Origin: an uncultured Candidatus Entotheonella sp.
Lineage (GTDB): Bacteria > Tectomicrobia > Entotheonellia > Entotheonellales > Entotheonellaceae
Reading direction: 5' to 3'
Assembly: GCA_958295825.1 (NCBI GenBank)
Contig: OY282375.1
Location: 3,767,489-3,831,488 of the forward strand
DNA: 64,000 nt
The translations under genes and the position numbers were made by a program. Shown here one piece after another: positions 16,059 through 24,676 of this stretch. The notes beneath the pieces are model-generated. The model was not told where the DNA came from. It was given only the letters and a program-made list of their open reading frames with translations, and made no database searches. Every line of letters begins with the position of its first letter. Within the stretch, counting starts at the first letter, position 1.

Positions 16059-16697
16059 TTAAGGCGCCTGATTCGGCACTTCCAAAATCGCTTGCACCAT
16101 GCGGCGTTCCAGCGTCTGGCCCAGGCGTTGCGTGAGGGCCTGCTGGGTGTAGTTGCCCAGCGTAACCACGTACGCCACGCCCAGCAGGCGGCCCACCCGG
16201 AAATCCACCACCGTGGACGATACGGGGCCTTCCGGGCTGCTCTGCAACACGCGCAGCCCGGCGGCCTCGTCCGCAAAGCCCTTGAATTGCAGGCGTTCCG
16301 CCACCAGCAAGTGCTGCCCCGGATGAATCTCCTCATCAAGCCGCGACTCGAAATCCCGCAGAAAGACTTCCTCGATCCAGCGCGACACGGCGTGCGTTTC
16401 GTCGAACAGATGCACCACGGTGGATGCTGCCAGGATGAACCCCGGCGAGATATTGCGGCTCTCAGGCGCCGCGGGCAGGAATTCTTGCAGATATCCCGTC
16501 AGGCGGCCAACCTCCCGGAAGCGCTCGGCGGTGCTGCCGGGCAGACCCTGTTCCGCCAGGCTGTGGTTGTCCAGAAAGCCCGTGCGCGCCGGTATGAAGT
16601 CGCGCAGCGGCGCCGGCAAATCCGCACGGCTCAGGACCATGCGCGGCAGGTCGTCCGCCGTAATCGCCTGGGTGACTTGATGGAACACCTCGGACAT
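16059..16697 (-). CDS. Conserved hypothetical protein, target of the duplication
   Basis: 212 residues, soluble, no signal peptide or membrane segment. I do not recognise the family. Visible blocks are MSEVFHQVTQAITADDLPRM, an Arg/Glu-rich middle (WIEEVFLRDFESRLDEEIHPG) and LGNYTQQALTQRLGQTLER. The 3' half is duplicated at 13778-14134, and its last four residues (NQAP) come from DNA on the methyltransferase side of the repeat, so the original C-terminus may have differed. Its start lies divergent from msrB. Confidence 0.6.
   Translation of the reverse strand: MSEVFHQVTQAITADDLPRMVLSRADLPAPLRDFIPARTGFLDNHSLAEQGLPGSTAERFREVGRLTGYLQEFLPAAPESRNISPGFILAASTVVHLFDETHAVSRWIEEVFLRDFESRLDEEIHPGQHLLVAERLQFKGFADEAAGLRVLQSSPEGPVSSTVVDFRVGRLLGVAYVVTLGNYTQQALTQRLGQTLERRMVQAILEVPNQAP
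16075..16400 (+). repeat. 326-bp direct repeat, right copy
   Basis: Matches 13809-14134. This copy lies inside the intact hypothetical gene, so the insertion kept one complete gene. Confidence 0.9.
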
Positions 16698-16794
16698 TGG
16701 AACACCTTGAGCAGTCGGTAGGGAACGCCGGAGTTATGGTATCCTGTCATTCATTAACACGGTTGGATATTCCGCCACTACCAAGGGAGAGGCC

Positions 16795-17193
16795 ATGAAA
16801 GCAACTAAAATCGTCAAAACAGATGCTGAGTGGCGCCAGGAGTTGACCCCGGCGCAATACGAAGTCTGCCGCCGCAAGGGTACGGAGCGCGCCTTCACCG
16901 GGGAGTACCACGACTCGAAAGAGCCCGGCGTTTACCAGTGCGTGTGCTGCGGCAGCGAGCTGTTCGGCTCCGACACCAAATTCGATTCGGGAACCGGCTG
17001 GCCGAGCTTCTGGCAGCCGCTAACACCCGAGAGCGTCGAGTACGAAGAGGACCGCGGCTTTTTCATGCGCCGCACCGAGGTCATGTGCAGCACCTGCGAC
17101 GCCCATCTCGGCCACGTCTTCGACGATGGCCCGGCGCCCACCTACAAACGCTATTGCCTCAATTCCGTGTCGCTCCAGCGGGTGCCGAAGTAG
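16795..17193 (+). CDS. msrB: Peptide methionine-(R)-S-oxide reductase
   Basis: 132 residues, GGGAGAGG ahead of ATG. Zinc ligands CVCC (Cys49, Cys52) and CSTC (Cys98, Cys101), substrate motif GTGWPSFW, and RYCLNSVSL with catalytic Cys121 (a cysteine here, not selenocysteine). Repairs R-epimers of oxidised methionine in the cytoplasm using thioredoxin. Convergent with the formate dehydrogenase gene (6-base gap). Confidence 0.96.
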   Translation: MKATKIVKTDAEWRQELTPAQYEVCRRKGTERAFTGEYHDSKEPGVYQCVCCGSELFGSDTKFDSGTGWPSFWQPLTPESVEYEEDRGFFMRRTEVMCSTCDAHLGHVFDDGPAPTYKRYCLNSVSLQRVPK

Positions 17194-17199
17194 TTCCCC

Positions 17200-20034
17200 T
17201 TATCCCGTATCCACCCGCTCAACGATTTTCTCGACCCGCACGGCGCAGAACTTGAACTCGGGAATCTTGCCGTACGGGTCGAGGGCGTCGATGGTCAGCA
17301 GGTTGGCGGCGGCTTCCTTGAAATGAAACGGCAAGAAGACGCTGCCCGTTGACGGCTTGGTCGACGCCGTCACCCTCACCGTGACCTCGCCCCGCCGTGA
17401 TACCACCCGCACCCGTTCGCCATCCTCAATGCTCAACGCCGTCATATCCTCCGGCGTCATCTCCAGCAACGCTTCCGGCACCATGGCGTCCAGCGCCTTG
17501 GCGCGCCGCGTCATGGTGCCCGTGTGCCAGTGCTGCAGCACCCGGCCGGTGTTTAGCACCAAGGGGTAATTCGCGTCCGGCAGTTCCTTGGCGGGGGCGA
17601 ATTCGGCGGGCTCGAACTTGCCTTTGCCGCGTGGGAAGCCGTCGGTAAAGCGGATGGGCACGCCCGGATGCTGCGGCTCCGGGCACGGCCACGGAATGCC
17701 CGCGTGCGCCAGCCGCTCGTAGGTGATGCCGGTGAATACGGGCGTCAGGGACACGATCTCCCGCCAGATGGCCTCCTCCGAGGCGTACGACATCGGGTAG
17801 CCCATGCGCGCCGCAAGGTCGGCGATGATCCGCCAGTCGTCGCGTACCTGTCCCGGCGGGTCGATGGCCTGCCGGGCGAGCTGCACGCGTGAATCCGTGT
17901 TGGTGAAGGTGCCGGTCTTCTCGGCAAAGCTCGTGCCCGGCAGGATCACGTCGGCGTACGCCGCGGTTTCGGTGAGGAAGATGTCCTGCACCACCAGGAA
18001 GTCCATGCTGGCCAGGCACTTCTTCACCTTGTTGATGTTGGGATCGCTCAGAAAGGGGTTCTCGCCCATCATGAACATCGCCCGGATGTTGCCCTCCAGC
18101 ACCGCGGACATGATCTCCACCACCGTAAGGCCCGGCTCAGGGTCGAGCCTGACGCCCCAGCCGTCCTCGAATTTCCGCCGCACCTCGGCGTCCGCGACGC
18201 TCTGATAGCCGGTGTAAACCATGGGAATCAGGCCAACGTCCGAGGCGCCCTGCACGTTGTTCTGGCCGCGCAAGGGGTGCAGCCCGGTGCCGGGTCGGCC
18301 GATGTTGCCAGTGAGCAACGCCAGGTTGATGAGGCAGCGAGAGTTGTCGGTGCCGGTGGTGTGCTGCGAGATGCCCATGCCCCAGAAGATCATGGCGCGC
18401 TTGGCCCGCCCGTAGGCCCGGGCGACGTCGATCAGCCGCTGCTCCGGCACCCCGGTGAGGCGCGACACCAAGCGCGGCGTGTAGGCGATCACTGTGTCGC
18501 GCAGGCGGTCGAAAGCCTCGGTGCGCTCTGCGATGAAGTCGGCGTCGTAAAGCTCCTCGCGGATGATGACGTGCATGAGGCCGTTGAGGAACGCCACGTC
18601 GGTACCAGGGTTGAAGCGCACGTAATGGTCGGCGTGGTCGGCGATCTCGGGCCGTCGCGGGTCGGCGACGAGCAGCGTGGCGCCAGCATTGGCGGCCTGC
18701 TTGATGAACGTTGCCGCCACCGGGTGGTTGTGCGTGGTGTTGGAGCCGATGATGAAAATGGCGTCGGTGTCCAGCGCGTCGGAAAACGGGTTCGACACCG
18801 AGCCGCCGCCGATCTGGTCGAGCAAGGCGGCCACCGAGGAAGCGTGGCACAGTCGCGTGCAGTGATCGACGTTGTTGGTGCCAAAGACGGCGCGGATGAG
18901 TTTCTGGAACAGGTAGTTATCCTCATTCGAGCACTTGGCGGAGCCGAAGCCGGCCAGTGCCTGGCTGCCGTGCGCTTCGCGGACGGCCGTGAAGCGCTGC
19001 GCCGCCAGATCGAGGGCTTCGTCCCAGGTTGCTTCCCGAAACGCCTGGCGCGGGTCAGCGGGCGGCTCGGGGAACTTCGGGTAGTACTCCGGCTTGCGAA
19101 TCAGCGGCACCAGCAGACGCTCGCCGTGGTGCACGTAATCGAACCCGTAACGGCCCTTGACGCACAGCCGCCCGTGATTCACCGGGCTGGCGCGGCCGGA
19201 CACCTGCACGATGGTGTTGGCCTTTGCATCGACCGTGTACGTGAGGCTGCACCCGACGCCGCAGTAGGGGCACAGAGAGTCCACCTGCTGGTACTCGGCG
19301 TCCGCCAGCATCGGCAGCGTCAGGGGCTTGTCGGTCAGGGCGCCGGTCGGGCAGGCGGCCATGCACTCGCCGCAGGAAACGCAACTCGACTGGCCCATCG
19401 GCAGGTCGTTGTCGAAGGCGATGCGCGCCGTGTAGCCCTTGCCGGTGCGCCCGATGACCTCGTTGCACTGCACGTCGTCGCAGGCGCGGATGCAGCGGTC
19501 GCACAGGATGCAGGCGTTGTGGTCCACGGCGATAACCGATGACGACAGGTCGTGTCCGTTGTCGAACGGGCGGGCGGGAAAGCGCGGCGTCGTGACGCCC
19601 TGCGCGGCGGCGAGATCCAGCAGCAGGTCGGGCTTGCCGGCTTGTCGCGGCGGGGCCGGCTTGCCGTTGGCGGCGGGATAGTCGGCCATGAGCAATTCGG
19701 TCAGCATGGCCCGCGACCGCGTTACCTTGTCGCCGTTCGTGTGCACCACCATGCCGTCCTCGGCCTGACGCACGCAGGCGGCTTGCAGCACGCGGTTTCC
19801 TTCTACTTCGACCACGCACATGCGGCAGACGCCGACCGGCTCCAGCTTGGGCGAGTGGCATAGCACCGGAACGTCGATCCCCGCCTGTTGGGCGGCCTCG
19901 TACAGGGTCGTGCCGGTCACCACGTCGAGTAATTGGCCGTCCATGGTGATGCGGACCCCACTCGATGTGCTCGTGCTGTCTTGTCCTATACGCTCACTGG
20001 CGTTCGCTGTGGTGGTTGCGATGGCTTCAGACAT
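17200..20034 (-). CDS. fdsA: NAD-dependent formate dehydrogenase, molybdopterin alpha subunit
   Basis: 944 residues. The N-terminus has a NuoG-like [2Fe-2S] domain (Cys59, 70, 73, 87) and clusters in CILCDRCIRAC and CVSCGECMAACPTGAL, then CPYCGVGC for the Mo-domain [4Fe-4S]. The Mo ligand is Cys396 (TRLCHASS), the position that is selenocysteine in some relatives. The C-terminal MopB domain (LVLNTGRVLQHWHTGTM) binds bis-MGD. It oxidises formate to CO2 and passes electrons to the NuoEF-like partner encoded 22 bases upstream. No export signal, so cytoplasmic. An FdhD sulfur-transfer protein is expected elsewhere in the genome. Confidence 0.92.
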   Translation of the reverse strand: MSEAIATTTANASERIGQDSTSTSSGVRITMDGQLLDVVTGTTLYEAAQQAGIDVPVLCHSPKLEPVGVCRMCVVEVEGNRVLQAACVRQAEDGMVVHTNGDKVTRSRAMLTELLMADYPAANGKPAPPRQAGKPDLLLDLAAAQGVTTPRFPARPFDNGHDLSSSVIAVDHNACILCDRCIRACDDVQCNEVIGRTGKGYTARIAFDNDLPMGQSSCVSCGECMAACPTGALTDKPLTLPMLADAEYQQVDSLCPYCGVGCSLTYTVDAKANTIVQVSGRASPVNHGRLCVKGRYGFDYVHHGERLLVPLIRKPEYYPKFPEPPADPRQAFREATWDEALDLAAQRFTAVREAHGSQALAGFGSAKCSNEDNYLFQKLIRAVFGTNNVDHCTRLCHASSVAALLDQIGGGSVSNPFSDALDTDAIFIIGSNTTHNHPVAATFIKQAANAGATLLVADPRRPEIADHADHYVRFNPGTDVAFLNGLMHVIIREELYDADFIAERTEAFDRLRDTVIAYTPRLVSRLTGVPEQRLIDVARAYGRAKRAMIFWGMGISQHTTGTDNSRCLINLALLTGNIGRPGTGLHPLRGQNNVQGASDVGLIPMVYTGYQSVADAEVRRKFEDGWGVRLDPEPGLTVVEIMSAVLEGNIRAMFMMGENPFLSDPNINKVKKCLASMDFLVVQDIFLTETAAYADVILPGTSFAEKTGTFTNTDSRVQLARQAIDPPGQVRDDWRIIADLAARMGYPMSYASEEAIWREIVSLTPVFTGITYERLAHAGIPWPCPEPQHPGVPIRFTDGFPRGKGKFEPAEFAPAKELPDANYPLVLNTGRVLQHWHTGTMTRRAKALDAMVPEALLEMTPEDMTALSIEDGERVRVVSRRGEVTVRVTASTKPSTGSVFLPFHFKEAAANLLTIDALDPYGKIPEFKFCAVRVEKIVERVDTG

Positions 20035-20056
20035 GGGGGCTACCTCGCTCCGCTGA

Positions 20057-21688
20057 TCACGCCGCGATGTAGCGGGTGATGTCGTCCTTGAAGTGCTTGA
20101 TGACCGACAAGATAGGGTTCGGCGCCGCCTGGCCCAGGCCGCAGATCGAGGTCAGCGACATGGTTGCCGACAGTTCCTCGATGAGTTCCAGGTCGGCCCA
20201 TGAGCCGTTCCCCGCCAGGATGCCTTCCAGAAGCGTGACGATTTTCTCGGAGCCGACCCGGCAGGGCACGCACTTGCCGCACGATTCGTTGCGGAAGAAG
20301 CGTCCGACGTTGAGGGCCAGTTCCAGCATACAGACGTCATCGCCGATGATTACGACCGCGCCCGATCCGAGCATCGAGCCAGCCTCCGCCAGGGTGCGAA
20401 AGTCCAGAGAGATGTCGGCCATGCTGGCGGGCAGAAAGCCAGACGACGCGCCGCCGGGAGCAAAGGCTTTGAGGGTGCGGCCGTAGCGCATGCCGCCGGC
20501 GCGCTCGATCAGTTCATGCACCGTCAGGCCGAGAGGCACCTCGTACACGCCGGGATTTTTGACCTGACCGCTGACCGCCAGGAATTTCAGGCCCTTGGCG
20601 CCGTTGTTGCCATGTTCGGCCCACCAATCGCCGCCGTTGAGAACGATGCCGGGCACCATGACGAAGGTTTCGACATTGTTCAGTAACGTGGGCGCGCCGA
20701 ACAGCCCGTGCGTGCCGGGAAAGGGCGGCTTGTGGCGCGGCTCGGCCCGCTTGTCTTCCAGGGCTTCGAGGAGCGCGGTTTCCTCGCCGCAGATATAGCC
20801 GCCGGGGCTCTCGAAAATCTCGAAGTCCACGTGGTGTGAGGACCCCATCATGTATGGGCCGAGGATACCCTCGTCCTGCCGTTGCCGCAGCGTCTTGAGC
20901 AACACGTCGCGCTGGCGGGCGTATTCGTGGCGGATGTAGAGGATGGCCTTGCGCGCACCCACGGTCAACGCGGCCAAGGCCATGCCCTCCAAGACCAGAT
21001 CGGGTAGTGTCTGCAAGATGACGCGGTCCTTGAACGTCCCCGGCTCGCTCTCGTCCGCGTTGCAGATGACGTATTTCACTTCGCCCGGCGCCTGTTGCAC
21101 CAACTCCCACTTGACGCCGGTGGGAAATCCGGCGCCGCCCATGCCGCGCAGACCGCTCGCCTTGAGGGCTTCGATGACCGCGGCGCTGGCACCGCCGTGG
21201 ACCAGACGACGCAGCGCATCGTACGTCGATGCGCTGCCGTTGTAGGGGTCGCAGACGAACGCCGTATCGGGCGCGGAGAAACGCTGTCGCCGCAGGGTGC
21301 GCCCGTTGGCCAACGACTCGAGCAGCGACATGATGCGTTGGGCACTCGCTTCGGTGTAGATATGATCGTTCACGGCAATGGCGGGCGCGCCGTCGCATTG
21401 CCCCAGACACGCCGTGGTGCCTACTTGCACGTCCGTCAAGGACGAGGCATCTACCGCGGTGCGGGCGATGGCCTGCAAATCTGTGGCGCCGCGCAACAGA
21501 CAAGCCATGTCGTGGCATACTCGGAGGTCGACTTTGGGAGGCGGCTGCAAGCGAAAATGGGGGTAGAAGCTGGCCAATCCGTGCAAGCGATACAGGGGCA
21601 CGTTGAGGCGGCGGGAAAGGGCCTGTAATTCTTCTGCAGGCAAGTACGAGTGGGTTTTCTGGATCAGGTTGAGTTCCTGAATAATCAT
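20057..21688 (-). CDS. Formate dehydrogenase beta/gamma subunit (NuoE-NuoF fusion)
   Basis: 543 residues from ATG 21688, where NuoE homology begins (MIIQELNLIQKTHSYLP); a TTG at 21739 lacks a ribosome site. Residues 1-~140 form a thioredoxin-like [2Fe-2S] NuoE domain (CHDMACLLRG ... CLGQCDGAP). The rest is NuoF: NADH site GLRGMGGAGFPTG, FMN region ADESEPGTFKDR and [4Fe-4S] site SCGKCVPCR. It transfers electrons from the alpha subunit to NAD+. The fused form replaces separate fdsG and fdsB. Confidence 0.92.
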   Translation of the reverse strand: MIIQELNLIQKTHSYLPAEELQALSRRLNVPLYRLHGLASFYPHFRLQPPPKVDLRVCHDMACLLRGATDLQAIARTAVDASSLTDVQVGTTACLGQCDGAPAIAVNDHIYTEASAQRIMSLLESLANGRTLRRQRFSAPDTAFVCDPYNGSASTYDALRRLVHGGASAAVIEALKASGLRGMGGAGFPTGVKWELVQQAPGEVKYVICNADESEPGTFKDRVILQTLPDLVLEGMALAALTVGARKAILYIRHEYARQRDVLLKTLRQRQDEGILGPYMMGSSHHVDFEIFESPGGYICGEETALLEALEDKRAEPRHKPPFPGTHGLFGAPTLLNNVETFVMVPGIVLNGGDWWAEHGNNGAKGLKFLAVSGQVKNPGVYEVPLGLTVHELIERAGGMRYGRTLKAFAPGGASSGFLPASMADISLDFRTLAEAGSMLGSGAVVIIGDDVCMLELALNVGRFFRNESCGKCVPCRVGSEKIVTLLEGILAGNGSWADLELIEELSATMSLTSICGLGQAAPNPILSVIKHFKDDITRYIAA

Positions 21689-21795
21689 GTAAGGGTTGCC
21701 CCACAGCGTGTGACCCGGAGGGGAAAAGATCGGGCGCAACCTTACCGTGCTTTGGGGGCATCGTCAACACGGCTGGAGACGTTTCAAACCGGCGT

Positions 21796-21825
21796 TTGAC
21801 ACGTTTTGAAGCGGCGTTCTACACT
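21796..21825 (+). promoter_or_regulatory. Candidate promoter of mobA
   Basis: TTGACA (21796-21801), 18-base spacer, TACACT (21820-21825), about 60 bases before the mobA start, in the gap divergent from the formate dehydrogenase operon. Confidence 0.5.
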
Positions 21826-21883
21826 GTCGCGCGCTCTGGCGCAAACGGCATCCAAAACCCCGGCGCGGCAAGGAGCGAGTCCC

Positions 21884-22495
21884 ATGAAAGCATCATCTGA
21901 CGGCGTCACGGGCGTCCTGCTCGCCGGCGGCAACAGCCGCCGCATGGGCCGGAACAAGGCCCTTATGACGCTTGCCGGACACCGCCTCGTTGACCGTGCC
22001 TTGGCCGTCTTGCGCGGCCTCTTTGACGACCTGCTGATTGTTACCAACAGCCCCGACCTGTACGCCGACCTCGGCGTTCGCATGGTGCCCGACCTCGTTG
22101 CCGGCAAGGGCGCCCTCGGCGGCATCCACAGCGCCATCCACCACGCCGCCGCACCATACTGTCTCGTCGTGGCCTGCGACATGCCGTTCCTGAACGCTGG
22201 CGTCTTACGTTACTTGGTCGAGCAGCGGTTGGGCTACGACGTCGTCGTGCCCACCGTGCACGGCAGGCCGCAACCGCTGCACGCCGTCTACGGCAAAGCC
22301 TGCTTGCAGCCCATCGCCCGGCGCTTGGAGACGGACCGCCTGCACGTCGTGGGTTTTTTCCCGGACGTGCGGGTGCGGGAGGTTACGGCGGCGGAACTGG
22401 CGGATTTTGACCCCGAGGGCCTGTCGTTCCGCAACCTGAACACGCCGGAGGAGTTCGCTGACGCCGCACGCCGGCTGGGTGCAGAGTTGAAGTGA
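21884..22495 (+). CDS. mobA: Molybdenum cofactor guanylyltransferase
   Basis: 203 residues from ATG 21884 (AAGGAG upstream). The nucleotidyltransferase signature is VLLAGGNSRRMGRNKAL at the N-terminus, with GKGALGGIHSAI and VVACDMPFL (metal Asp) in the middle. It adds GMP to molybdopterin to give MGD, the cofactor of the divergently encoded formate dehydrogenase, which explains the neighbourhood. Confidence 0.93.
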   Translation: MKASSDGVTGVLLAGGNSRRMGRNKALMTLAGHRLVDRALAVLRGLFDDLLIVTNSPDLYADLGVRMVPDLVAGKGALGGIHSAIHHAAAPYCLVVACDMPFLNAGVLRYLVEQRLGYDVVVPTVHGRPQPLHAVYGKACLQPIARRLETDRLHVVGFFPDVRVREVTAAELADFDPEGLSFRNLNTPEEFADAARRLGAELK

Positions 22496-22528
22496 TTTCT
22501 TGACGGCCCGGCTTTCCGCTCACCCAAC

Positions 22529-22939
22529 CTATGGGTTGAAGAGTTCAATCCCCATGTCCTCGAAGTCTCGGACGTTGCGAGTCGCGATCGCCATGCCGTG
22601 CGATCGGGCAATCGCGGCGATTTGGCCGTCGGCCTGAGAGAACGAACGCCGGGCGGCGCGGCGTGCGGCCGCAATCTCCGCGTAAGCGCAAGCCGCGCCG
22701 CTGTCGAATGACAGAACGCGACCGGCAAACAGGTTGCCGAAGGCGTATTCCGCCGCTTCCGCAAGACCTCGCCGCCGCCTGCCTTCAGGTAGGAGCGAAA
22801 CGTCGGTGCGTACCTCCGACTCCGTCACCGCCGTTACAAACAGCTCACGTGTCGGCCACCCATCCAGCCAGACGAGAACCTCCGGGCTCGGTTCGTCGCG
22901 CATCATCTCGGAAACGACGTTGGTATCCAGCACGATCAT
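22529..22939 (-). CDS. PIN-domain toxin (VapC/FitB-like)
   Basis: 136 residues from ATG 22939 (AAGGTGG upstream; a GTG three codons earlier is possible). PIN residues are visible: IVLDTNVVSEM (first Asp), TAVTESEVR (Glu), FSQADGQIAAIA (Asp) and IATRNVRDFEDMGI (final Asp). This pattern is FitB-like. Ribonuclease toxin neutralised by the RHH protein encoded immediately upstream; the genes nearly overlap. Confidence 0.88.
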   Translation of the reverse strand: MIVLDTNVVSEMMRDEPSPEVLVWLDGWPTRELFVTAVTESEVRTDVSLLPEGRRRRGLAEAAEYAFGNLFAGRVLSFDSGAACAYAEIAAARRAARRSFSQADGQIAAIARSHGMAIATRNVRDFEDMGIELFNP

Positions 22940-22949
22940 TACCGCCACC

Positions 22950-23183
22950 TTACTTGAACCGGGGTGGCTCGCGTGGCGGCAACTCCAGATCTACGCCGCC
23001 GAAGGGCTTGAACAATTCATGCAGCGCTGTCCCCAGTCCTTTCGCCGGTGCCGGCTCCCGGTCGACGGCCTGGGCCAGGATCAGGCGCGCTTCCTCTTCC
23101 ATCGAGCGGCCGTGTCTGGCCGCCCGGATACGCAGGCGGGTCTTCACGTCGTTGTCGAGATTGTGGATTGTGATACTGGCCAT
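22950..23183 (-). CDS. Ribbon-helix-helix antitoxin (FitA-like)
   Basis: 77 residues. The N-terminal MASITIHNLDNDVKTRLRIR and ARHGRSMEEEARLIL form a ribbon-helix-helix DNA-binding fold as in FitA. The C-terminal tail (LPPREPPRFK) would bind the PIN toxin. The pair is probably autoregulated through this protein. Confidence 0.88.
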   Translation of the reverse strand: MASITIHNLDNDVKTRLRIRAARHGRSMEEEARLILAQAVDREPAPAKGLGTALHELFKPFGGVDLELPPREPPRFK

Positions 23184-23239
23184 CGTTGTGCCTTTCGCCG
23201 TCTGCGGCTCCGGTCCAATTTCTTGTAGTGGAAGAAACG

Positions 23240-23803
23240 TCAGCCGACGCGCGACACGTATCGCCCATCCGTCGTGTCCACACGCACCACGTCGCCGTCC
23301 TTGACGAACTGCGGCACCTGCACCACCAGGCCGGTTTCCAGGGTGGCGGGTTTCATGGAGGCGCTGGCGGTGGCGCCGCGCAGGGCGGGTTCGGTGCTGC
23401 TGACGGTCAAGTCCACCGTGGTCGGCAGGGTGACGCCGATGACGTTGCCATCGAACACGTCGACGGTCGTGCGGGTGTTGGGCAGCAGGTACGGCAGGCT
23501 GTCTTCCAGCGAATCCTTGTGCATGTTGATCTGCTCGTAGGTCTCGGGGTGCATGAACACGTACTCGTCGCCGTCGGCGTAGAGGTATTCCATGTCCTGC
23601 GACTCGACGGTCACCCGCTCCACCCGGTCAGTAGTGCGCAGCCGTTTTTCCACCTTGCTGCCGGTGGCGAGGTTGCGCATCATCGTCTGCATGGCGCCGC
23701 GCACGTTGCCGGGCGCCACGTGATGCGTCTTCATGACGCGAAACAGGGCGCCGTCGATCTGCAGAATCATCCCTGCCCGCACCTGGGTTACCGAAATCAA
23801 CAT
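23240..23803 (-). CDS. efp: Translation elongation factor P
   Basis: 187 residues, normal EF-P length, with KOW-like N-domain (VTQVRAGMILQIDG) and two OB folds ending VDTTDGRYVSRVG. EF-P rescues ribosomes stalled at polyproline. The loop that inserts into the ribosome reads HVAPGNVRGAM, so the residue usually modified (Lys34 in E. coli, PGK) is Asn here, as in subfamilies with a PGNxR tip. No modification enzyme gene is nearby. Confidence 0.9.
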   Translation of the reverse strand: MLISVTQVRAGMILQIDGALFRVMKTHHVAPGNVRGAMQTMMRNLATGSKVEKRLRTTDRVERVTVESQDMEYLYADGDEYVFMHPETYEQINMHKDSLEDSLPYLLPNTRTTVDVFDGNVIGVTLPTTVDLTVSSTEPALRGATASASMKPATLETGLVVQVPQFVKDGDVVRVDTTDGRYVSRVG

Positions 23804-23818
23804 CGTTGCAAAGCTCCT

Positions 23819-24661
23819 CTAATACCACCCTCGGTTCATGACGAGTTCCCTGAACTCGGCTCTGTCCATCGCCTGCGTGCGGTCGGTCCGTTCGACATCG
23901 GCACCGTTGACGATGAAGAAATAAAGCTCCTCGTTGATGCAGCCGGATGGACAGTCGCCCCACGCGTGCCGAGCGACCACATACCAACGCCCTTTCGATT
24001 TCACCGCGTCGATATCGGGGCCGTCTCCCAGATAGGCATTGGGCTCCGCGGATTCGATACCTTCCATCGTTGCGTACGCCGTGACCGCAGCAGGGACGTC
24101 AAGGTACTCATTGAAGTAAAAGATAGCAGTTGTGGAACTTGGGAAGAGATCTGCGACGACAGATAAACCGAGCCTTTCGTTGAGCGCATCGAATTCTGTA
24201 TGCCCGGTGCGCAGCACGATAGGCCCGGTTTGACCGTCAAGAAGAGAGGAGACGACCTCGAACAACCACGGCTCCAGTGTGAGAAGAAGCTCCCCAAACG
24301 CATAGGGCGCCCGTACGTTGATCTCCGCCACTGCCGGATACGCGTCTCGAATCCGGGACAACAGCGGGCCGATCTCACGGGCCAACTCGCGTTGTTCCAC
24401 TGCGTCCAGCAGCAAACGGTCGTCTTGTCTTCGTAGGATTCGGTGGGCCAGGATGGCGGCTTCGGTCAGCGTGGGCGGCTCCCAGGCGTCTGAGCGCACG
24501 ATGACTGGTGCTGCGGCTTCGCCTGGGGCGCCCGAGTTGATCGAATCGGAGCATCCTGTCAACGTCAGGGCACAACAGCACACCACGAGCCGAGCGACGA
24601 TCATCGCGATGCGGGCTTTAAGCGTATTGGTCTGTCGCGCCGGACACTTCCCATGTTCCAT
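23819..24661 (-). CDS. Putative lipoprotein, unknown function
   Basis: 280 residues; an internal ATG (24604) gives a cleaner start just before the signal MIVARLVVCCCALTLTGC, whose LTGC is a lipobox. The mature protein is acidic with no recognised domain. It contains one Cys-rich spot near the end (GDCPSGCINEELYFF). It lies 15 bases upstream of efp on the same strand and after the oxidoreductase gene, so it may be co-transcribed with both. Function not assigned. Confidence 0.65.
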   Translation of the reverse strand: MEHGKCPARQTNTLKARIAMIVARLVVCCCALTLTGCSDSINSGAPGEAAAPVIVRSDAWEPPTLTEAAILAHRILRRQDDRLLLDAVEQRELAREIGPLLSRIRDAYPAVAEINVRAPYAFGELLLTLEPWLFEVVSSLLDGQTGPIVLRTGHTEFDALNERLGLSVVADLFPSSTTAIFYFNEYLDVPAAVTAYATMEGIESAEPNAYLGDGPDIDAVKSKGRWYVVARHAWGDCPSGCINEELYFFIVNGADVERTDRTQAMDRAEFRELVMNRGWY

Positions 24662-24676
24662 AACCGTATTCTACCG

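Noticed and set aside
20057..21739. TTG at 21739 as the start of the NuoEF fusion
   Set aside because: No usable ribosome site and the 17 extra residues precede the domain; ATG 21688 fits the NuoE start.
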